The notes beneath the pieces are model-generated. The model saw only the letters and a list, made by a program, of their open reading frames with translations, was not told the DNA's origin and did no database searches. A stretch of 64,000 bases of DNA, from the NCBI RefSeq assembly GCF_016086655.4, contig NC_052143.2, forward strand, positions 26,675,886-26,739,885, written 5' to 3'. Source of the DNA: Lepeophtheirus salmonis. Taxonomy: Eukaryota > Arthropoda > Copepoda > Siphonostomatoida > Caligidae. The position numbers and the translations under genes were made by a program. This document shows positions 56,763 through 64,000 of the stretch, piece after piece (position 1 is the stretch's first letter; every line of letters begins with the position of its first letter).

Positions 56763-57134
56763 CCGAGGAAAAGAAAATTTTCTCTTGAGATTATCAATTT
56801 AAAAAAAAAAAAGAAAAAAAAAATAGGCCTGTTAAAAAAAATTCAACGATTTATATCATTACCAGTTACTCTAACCAGTAATTGTTTTAGGTAAGTAAAA
56901 ATATGATAAGTTGAAAAATAGTATAAATACCGTAATCAATGTTATATCAGGAATATGTAATTGCTATTAGAATCTTTCCATCACTGATCATAACTTTTAT
57001 CGATGTTGGTTGCTTTTAAGTATTTTTTTCTATATTTTCTATCAGTGATTTTCCATGTAACAACGTATTTATACTCATTCAAGTAGATAATGATAGCAAT
57101 ATACATTTTGACAGTAATGGATGAAGGTATTTAT

Positions 57135-57171
<37 letters not shown>

Positions 57172-57606
57172 CATATTGTTATCCATGTCATTTTTTCAAA
57201 CACTAACGTTATAAATGTATGTAAATTGAATACTTTCACAATGCATGTAGATTGATGAGTTTTTGTGATTCGGCATGAATACAATGTACAGGTTCAATAA
57301 ATTATCAACAGTATGCAAAGATTTTTTGTAATGACTAATGTATATAAATACATAGCTTTATATATTCATGATCTTAATGAGTTTTTAAGATATTAAAAAA
57401 TATATACGAACATGAGAGGTGACGCTATGATGAAGAAAGCTGGAGGCAATTCTAATTTTTACATACGGATCATAATTATGTACTGGAGTATGTGACCCAG
57501 CATTTTCCGGGATATTAAAAAATTAAAATTAATTCTGAATTCTGAAAAATAAAGACCCTGAAATTTTAAGAATTAGTTTTGCTAGATGTTGGTTTGTACC
57601 TTTGCA
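56763..57606. other. AT-rich stretch with an A34 run
   Basis: A34 at 57136-57169. No gene recognised. Confidence 0.5.
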
Positions 57607-57767
57607 CACTTTTTTTAAAGGAGATTATAAGGCTTTGAGAAGAAATAATATTAAGAACTAATACCGTAGAACTGGCGTTTACTTAATGTTATGGTAAAAA
57701 ATCCTTTTTTTTTATTCCCACTTTTCTTTTCTTCTCTAAACCTAATGATCTCCTTTAAAAAAGTCTG
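57607..57767. mobile_element. ~160-bp MITE with ~40-bp inverted arms
   Basis: Left arm CACTTTTTTTAAAGGAGATT then ATAAGGCTTTGAGAAGAAA. Right arm, read inward, CAGACTTTTTTAAAGGAGAT then CATTAGGTTTAGAGAAGAAA. The arms are about 85 percent alike by eye. No target duplication was confirmed. A related single arm lies at 54226. Confidence 0.72.
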
Positions 57768-57799
57768 TTTTTTATGAAATAGTCGTGTGTTAGTCAAAA

Positions 57800-57975
57800 A
57801 TATTTTAAAAAAATATCATTTTAAGGCCACCATGGCCACTGAGGCCAAAAAATTGTAATCAGAAGCGTCTTTAGACCCTTAAAAACGTATAATAATGAAT
57901 TTCAGCAAAATCTATACATTAATTTGGCCGTGAATCCAAGACACACACAAACAGACTTTCGCGTTTATTAAACAG
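57800..57975 (-). repeat. Dispersed-repeat terminus with AATAAACGCGAAAGTCTG motif
   Basis: On the minus strand it reads AATAAACGCGAAAGTCTGTT, TTGGATTCACGGCCAAATTA, AGATTTTGCTGAAATTCATT and AAGGGTCTAAAGACGCTTCT. Sequences of this layout (CGCGAAAGTYTGT, ACGGCCAAACTA, GATTTTGMTGAAAT) recur in many invertebrate genomes at the ends of mobile elements; I recall this only as a general pattern. No coding part is visible here. Confidence 0.5.
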
Positions 57976-60285
57976 AAAAAGAAAATTGCTAATAAACTTG
58001 TTAGATCCAAAAGACATATTTTAACTTAGGCAGGAATTACTCATACAACCTCTAGAAAGTGCGTGTTTTTTTTTTGTTTTTTTTTTCTAGTTACACTTAA
58101 TAAATAGAAGTGAAGTGAAGAAAATATTATTCAGTTTATTCGATCATTATGGGAATAGGAAATAAAAATGTCAGATTTGACTATGAATTAATGAGAAAAA
58201 CTGGCAACTTTACTAAAATTTGTTGTTAGATCGAAAAGGTTCAGATTTTAATCAGACTAAAAACTTAAAACTCACTAAATCACGTGTTCAAAAACTCAAA
58301 ACTTAACTTGGACTTGTATTTTGAGATTTTGGACTTTATTCTTCAGACTTCACTCGACCTTATTTCTCAATAATTTAAACTCTACTAGTTACATTACTTG
58401 TGGATCAGGGCTCCCACTAAAATTCACTACATTTCTCTACGCTCATAATTGGCAAAATATACGTCATAAATCTGTTTTTTTATCACTGACGTAAAATGGC
58501 TGAAATATTTAAAAAACGCCTAGCCGAACATACAATTATTAATTATTTCAATTTTAATTGAGAGGATCGAGTGAGGAGATTGTAAGTTGTAGGATTTTTT
58601 CTTCAATATTATCTATATAAGTTCGTTTCTCATCATGGGGAAAAAATGTTTTGAACTAAATTTTTATTCTGGTTATTAAACTGAACTAATGAATCTCTCC
58701 ATATCACCTCTTTCTTTCTCTCAGGACAAATACTCCAAGTTCCTGACTATGAGTTATTGTCGACAAGTATGAGTCTAGAGTCTGATTATTTAAGAGTATA
58801 TTCACTCCACTTTCAGGATGGTGACTTCGTGTGTGATATTATTGACAAACGAAGGGAATTTAGAAAATATAAGATACATACTAGAGAACAAACTTCCAAA
58901 AGCGATTAGCCAACTATTGTTGTTCAGATGTTTCTAAATCTTTGAAGTCTCTCTCCACTCAGTAACGGAAATGACAAAAAAAACCTTTTCAAAGCAAATT
59001 ATTCTTCAAGTATATCAAGTGAAAACGAAGCCATCAAACAAGCTTAACATATTTTCATTAATAAGGTATGTGTCAAGATTTCTACAAAAATTGTCAAAAA
59101 CGCTTCAAGTAACGTGCCTTTAAAAATATAACGGAATACTTTCTTAAATTTTACTAGTTACTATAATTTTCTCTAGTATTAAATGAAATCCAGATATCTA
59201 TTGATGTTAAGAAAGATACATTCTTCGTTCTGTATGATAATAATTTAAAAAGTATGCACCAAACTAATTCAAGACATTACAACAAAACATCAAGCCGAAG
59301 AACTTTTTACTGCAAATACAATTTTATAAGTAATTGAAGAGGAAGAGTTGAAATTAAAGGCTGAAATGCAATTTCTGATATTACCAGCTCGTGGCTTCAA
59401 ACGGTGTTCCCCCTGCTAGTGAAATAAAAATCGTTCTAAGACATCTCGGCCAAATTAATACACTCTAATTTACGTTACTTTTTCAATGGTTTTGTAAATA
59501 TAACTTGTCTATAATCTCATAGCGAATGAGAGTATATACATTATGGAAGAGGAATTATTACATGTTTAATGATTAGAATTTATATCTATTATGTTACTCC
59601 CCGCAAAATATTATAAGAATAACTGAATAGTTGTATTAAAAATAACTTAAAAGGTGGCCATTACAAAAATACTCCTTTTAAGTATATCTCTACTCTATTT
59701 ATAAGTTAAATTTTATAAAAACTTTATCATCCTATGATCAAATATGAAATTGACAAATTTAAAAAGATAGATGTATGAATCTTTTTATCTCATTATTTTA
59801 ATTTTAGTCTTATATACGAATTAATAAGCGTATAAATACAATTAAATAATTATTCATTTTCAACACAGATACAAATATAATTTATAATTTTTGGTGTCCT
59901 ATCTTGGTATAATTTTTTACCATTATATAAAAATTAGTATTTTTATCTTCAATCTCAGTGACAAGAGTCACTGACACAATTTATATATGATTAAAATAAC
60001 TCATAGCCTTATTGTTTGTTTGAGTGACTTTTGTATACAAATAAATCCAATTTGAGAATAATAATAGTCTTAATTCATCTGAACAACATGTAAGAAATCC
60101 TAATAGACTAATCATGAAAATGTAATAATCAACTTCTTGAATACGAAAAAAAGTCCTACTTTCACCCCATTTTTTTTCAATGATAAAAGACTCACAAATC
60201 GAAGTAACAACTATTAGAGAATTGGAAGTGAGAATTGAAGTGTACTGGATGTGTAATTGTCCTGAAGAAGGACTGAATATCACAA
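57976..60285. other. Unassigned AT-rich stretch
   Basis: 58.7-59.45 kb has somewhat richer composition and broken coding-like frames (for example MVTSCVILLTNEGNLENIRY) with no recognised family. The 100-codon minus-strand frame at 59981-60283 is adjacent to repeat D but not shared with its other copy, so it may be fortuitous. Confidence 0.4.
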
Positions 60286-61092
60286 ATTCAGCCTTATAAA
60301 TGAATTTGATACCACTTATTAATGTGTTCGAGATGAGTAATTATATATATATACATATTAAGGATAATTAACGACTCAGATCGATGAAAGAGTTTTCTTA
60401 ATGTAGAATAAAATGTATAGTTGACTTTAAGAGGAATATATATAGGATTTTCAATGAAATAGCTAGAAGATGAGAAATCTTTCTATTTCTTCATGGGTTT
60501 TTATTTGATTATTCTTGCTCAATATTGAATCCATTACTCCTTAGTTCTCGAAAGAGTATACAATGACTCCATATAATAACTGAATCAGCTGATACATTCA
60601 TGAGTTGATGATCTACAAGATTAAAAGTAACTATCATTCATGTTAAAGTTAATCTCCAGAATTAACTATCCTTCCATTATTGGAGAGTCAAAGATCGTTC
60701 TCAAAAGGAAGAGATCCTGAACATTTTTACAAGTTAAAAGTATGAAGATATTACCTTCAATTAAATGAAAATATATGAATTCATTGGAGCATTGGGTGGA
60801 ATCAGATCCATGTATTCATAGTTCTGTCGAAAAGATCCATCTAAATAAAGTAAAACGATAAATCAGAACTACCGAGCAACACAATTGTCAATTGAAACTC
60901 TTCCCTCTCATAGTCACAGTTCAAATGTATTTTAACCTAACGAGATTTTTTAGTGATTCACATTCCTAGTTACAAAAGAAAAAGTTAAAAAAAACTTTCC
61001 CCAAGTGTAGGGACAAGCGTATGGTATTATTTTCCTTTAATAATATAACTTATCCATACGACAAATTGAATTCTTAACGAGTGGCAGCACTG
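60286..61092 (-). repeat. Long dispersed repeat family D, copy 2 (inverted)
   Basis: The reverse complement aligns from CAGTGCTGCCACTC at its start to TAAGTGGTATCAAATTCATT at its end with 32515-33292. Insertions and deletions of 10-40 bp separate the blocks. No recognised protein is encoded. Confidence 0.8.
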
Positions 61093-61389
61093 ATGAAAAT
61101 ACTTATCTATAGATATTCTCGTAACATTGTATTTTTTATTTAATATATGTGTGATGATTACAAGAAATAATGATAATGCAAAAGAAATAGAAGGAAAGGA
61201 GGAGAAAATGTGATTTTTATTTTTCTAGCTATTTTGCTTCATGAGAAAGAAAAGGATCTTCATGTAACCATAAATTTTACCACTTTTTCACAAAAAATTC
61301 ACAAAAACAGGACATTTTATTATTGCTTAGAATCTCTAGTTTAATTTAAACGTATATTTAATAAAGATTAATGCATAAGTGAAGCCGAT
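61093..61389. other. AT-rich spacer
   Basis: Nothing recognised between repeat D and the hAT terminal sequence. Confidence 0.5.
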
Positions 61390-64000
61390 TAGTGGCGTAA
61401 CTAGCCAATGTACCTCACGGGTGGATGTTAATTTTGTCACCCCTACAAATTCTAATAAAACTTGAAAAAGCCGAAAACTGAATAATATAGTTATGTCAAG
61501 CAAGAAAAAAAAGTTGCAACTCTTTTTCCACTCAAATTTATTTGAGATATTTATACACAAAAAACTATAATATCATGTTGAAGAAAAAAAAAGTTTATAA
61601 ATTGATATTGCGTGCCTTGCGATTCGCAAAATTGTGATGACCTCATCAAAATCAATTTTTTCAACAAAGTCACGCTCTATAGAAATTATTGCCAAATCGG
61701 TCAACCTTGTTTGACTCATTGTTGACCTGACGTAATTCTTGAAGAGTTTTAGTTTAGAAAACGACCGTTTGCAGCAAGCAAAACAAATTACACGAGTTAA
61801 AAAGATTCTTAAAAGTATATTCGGCACTGAATGAGTAAGATTATATTTTGAATAACTGAAAAGGTGTAAAGGCCCTTCCATTTATTCAGCATCAACAGCT
61901 CCCAAATAATTTTGCAGTGTTGCCCCTTTCAATGAGAAAGTCTTCTCTGAATATGCTCATCAAGAGCATCTAAATTACGAGTAAACTGTTTATATAACAA
62001 TTTGGGCGGTGTGAAAAAGAAATAAAAAATATTCTGGAGACTTTCGAATCTAGAGGATATTTCTCCACCTAGTCAATCTATCACTGAGAGCATTTCTCTT
62101 CTTAGTTCAGCGGCATCGACACTTTCTCTCATCCCATTCTTTTCTTTTTACGAATTCGTCGCTAAGTCCTGATTCCCATATCAGAGCAAATTTCTGTTGA
62201 ATACGACAATGTATCTTTCACTATTTTGTCTCGACTTTGAAGTAGAGAAGCATTCAAGGCTGATAATATAAAGGCACATTGTTGTAGGTCCAGTCCTTTT
62301 GTTTCGTGGAACTTTTGAGTGTCATTAATTTCACGAAGTATATCTCTCCAAAGACCAAGGAATGTCAGGAAAGAAAATGACACCATCGCCTGAAGAATTA
62401 AACCTGCATCAGACCTCGTAGTTGCGTTTTCTACATCTTCCATCAAACGTTCAAGCGTAGTGATTACTTCCCTGAATTCGGTGTGAATAACTTTCACTAC
62501 ATCTGATAAGACTACTCCATCTCGTTTCACATGCGTTTGATAATTTTACCAGTTATCTCAATCAAAATATATCACCAGTGAGTTGAGGCTGAGAAGAATG
62601 AAAATAAACGGTCCAATGTGCCAAAAAATGTAACTGAATTTGCAACTACTAAAGCTGCAGGCCCAGCTTCTAAATTCAGAGAATGATTGTTGCATGGCAC
62701 AAATACAATATTTGGGTTAACTTCCCTGATGTGTGTTTGAACACCACATCGATGACTTGCCATTACTGCTACGTTATCTAATGCTTGTCCACGACAGTCC
62801 TGAATGTTAATGTCGTCCATTTCTAATTGGTTAAAAATCATTGATGTTATTTGTTCAGCATTTTTACCTTTCATCTCAATAAAACAAGAAAGGATTCTTC
62901 TACTTTTACTTCATTGTTTCATCTTAACATAACGTAGCACCTGACTCATTTTGTCTATATGTGAAATGTCTGGAGTATGTACTATCAAAATTATGCAGTA
63001 GTATTTACTCTTTTTCACTGCATGGATAACTTTGTTTCTCACTTGATCTCCCAGGAGGTTCACAAATTCATTCTGAATTAGTGTTGAGAGATCGGAAGTT
63101 GCATATCTAGAATTCTTACATTAACCAAATGTTCACACAGAACTGGGTCGTATTTTCCCATCAGTTGAACAAGCTCAATAAAATTTCCTTTATTGTTCAT
63201 TTTTCTCCCCAACTCGAATATTTTCTCTATGGCCTCGTAGAGCTATATTATGCCCAGCAAGAAACATAAATTATGTCCAATAATCTACTTAGAACTTGCT
63301 TCATTGCTCTGTTGTATTTTTAACAAGGATTTGGTATTTGTTACCCATTTTCTTGCCTTTCAAAAGGTAAATTTCTAGCTCTTTCCACTGTGTGAACACA
63401 TTCTCATATGCAAACAAGATTAATGTGCTCGTATCTTAGGGTTCAATTTCCAGCAAGATTTGAAACCATCAACAGGTCAAAACACGGATTTTTTATTTGA
63501 AAAGAATTTACAACAAAAACAAAACACGGCTTTTTTCCCTCCGTTTTGTAAAGTTCGATAAAAAGCATTTTCTCGAAAGGCTTCTAGTTCCCCTTTTCAG
63601 TTTTCATATTTGTCCTGGACGTACAACTTCTTTGAATTCATAGTCAATATTTTGCACAGCCTTGGATCCTTGTTGTATACGCATTTCCCGAATACTGTAA
63701 TTAGACATTACAAGCTACATCCTGATATCTTTCAAATTAATATTACGAGTTTTGTTCTTTTGTAATTAGTGGTGCATCAGCTTCATCAACATCACAATCA
63801 TATTCTATCTTCTTTTCAAGTTGCACTTCACCCGGGAACTTCACCAACTTCATTTTCATGAACCACAACAATCTCATTTCCACAAACTTCTTCAGTAATA
63901 TTTGTTTCGTCTGCATGGGCTTTTTAAATAAAACTACATATATAAACGTTTAAAAAATAAATATTCACGATGTACAGGGTATGATGGCACCAAATTGCAA
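61390..64000 (-). mobile_element. hAT-type element, partial (right end outside the window)
   Basis: AGTGGCGTAACTAGCC at 61391 matches the CAGTGGCGTAACTAG-type terminal repeat common to hAT-like elements. The next ~60 bp (CACGGGTGGATG, TTTTGTCACCCC) are typical of the subterminal region. The transposase-like pseudogene that follows is oriented away from this end. The expected 8-bp target duplication would begin AAGCCGA-; its partner is not visible. Confidence 0.75.
61590..63925 (-). pseudogene. hAT/ZMYM1-like transposase pseudogene
   Basis: From the protein start at about 63.9 kb: acidic leader (ADETNITEEVCGNE), then an atypical TTF-type zinc finger (NGGKKAVFCFCCKFF, GFKSCWK), then MNNKGNFIELVQLMGKYDPV and LCEHLVNV. 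YCIILIVHTPDISHIDKMSQ and VLRYV follow (catalytic DxTPDISHxEQMS region), with DCRGQALDNVAVM and FVPCNNHSLNLEAGPAA, the family's DCRGQxYDN and VPCxxHSLNL motifs. Next come GVVLSDVVKVIHTEFREVIT and, near the end, CFACCKRSFSKLKLFKNYVR and STMSQTRLTDLAIISIE, the hAT dimerisation domain (ERSFSxLKxIKxxxRSxMxxxRLxxL). Segments at 61573-61881, 62162-62530 and 62572-62874 are each open, but stops and shifts separate them, so it is recently dead. The original length would be about 750 codons. Confidence 0.9.

Noticed and set aside
1..64000. CRISPR arrays, operons, riboswitches, Shine-Dalgarno sites
   Set aside because: The sequence is eukaryotic in character, and no regularly spaced repeats or bacterial gene arrangement were seen.

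Overview
The window is extremely AT-rich, intron-less-looking repeat DNA from an animal nuclear genome. I could not find one intact protein-coding host gene, rRNA or tRNA. What can be recognised is almost entirely decayed transposable elements: about eighteen separate remnants of Tc1/mariner (IS630-type) transposases, three or four non-LTR retrotransposon (LINE) fragments, one hAT/ZMYM1-like element at the right edge, several foldback or TA-flanked MITEs, and at least four dispersed repeat families with two to six copies each inside this window. The abundance and variety of Tc1/mariner families in so AT-rich a background would fit a parasitic copepod such as a sea louse (Caligidae). That is an inference from element content, not something the sequence proves. 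Recognisable transposon interiors (for example 10.1-10.7, 20.6-21.1 and 27.5-28.2 kb) are visibly more GC-rich than the surrounding A/T-rich sequence. Layout: 0-3 kb holds a foldback MITE and one copy of dispersed repeat family A. 3.6-5.8 kb is a composite: an L1-like LINE fragment (+), an I/R1-like LINE fragment (-) and a mariner fragment (-) lying end to end. 7-14.3 kb holds a maT-like remnant, the family-M1 transposase remnant, a TIR-bounded 888-bp element, a Tc1 remnant and an internally deleted copy. 14.3-20.4 kb is mostly unassigned AT-rich DNA with a 274-bp foldback element and a second M1 copy. 20.5-24.1 kb has an internally deleted Tc1-like element (family T2), a transposase DNA-binding remnant and a LINE reverse-transcriptase fragment. 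25-33.3 kb holds repeat A, a Helitron-like terminus, two TIR-bounded Tc1-like elements (878 and 1214 bp), another transposase pseudogene and one arm of a ~0.8-kb repeat (family D) whose inverted partner is at 60.3-61.1 kb. 35-51 kb has more mariner remnants, a second T2 element and most copies of repeat family B. 51.4-52.8 kb is a decayed coding region that may be a LINE. 53-61 kb is mainly unassigned, with MITEs at 56.2 and 57.6 kb. 61.4 kb to the window end is a hAT/ZMYM1-like transposase pseudogene on the minus strand. There is no evidence for genes working together in an operon or pathway. The coherent story is one of repeated transposon invasion followed by decay. Five Tc1/mariner copies have lost the middle of the transposase but kept both ends, so they look like non-autonomous deletion derivatives. 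I did not find a convincing novel biological system. The most worthwhile items are the uncharacterised repeat families A, B and D, the foldback elements, and the unidentified coding remnant at 51.4-52.8 kb.
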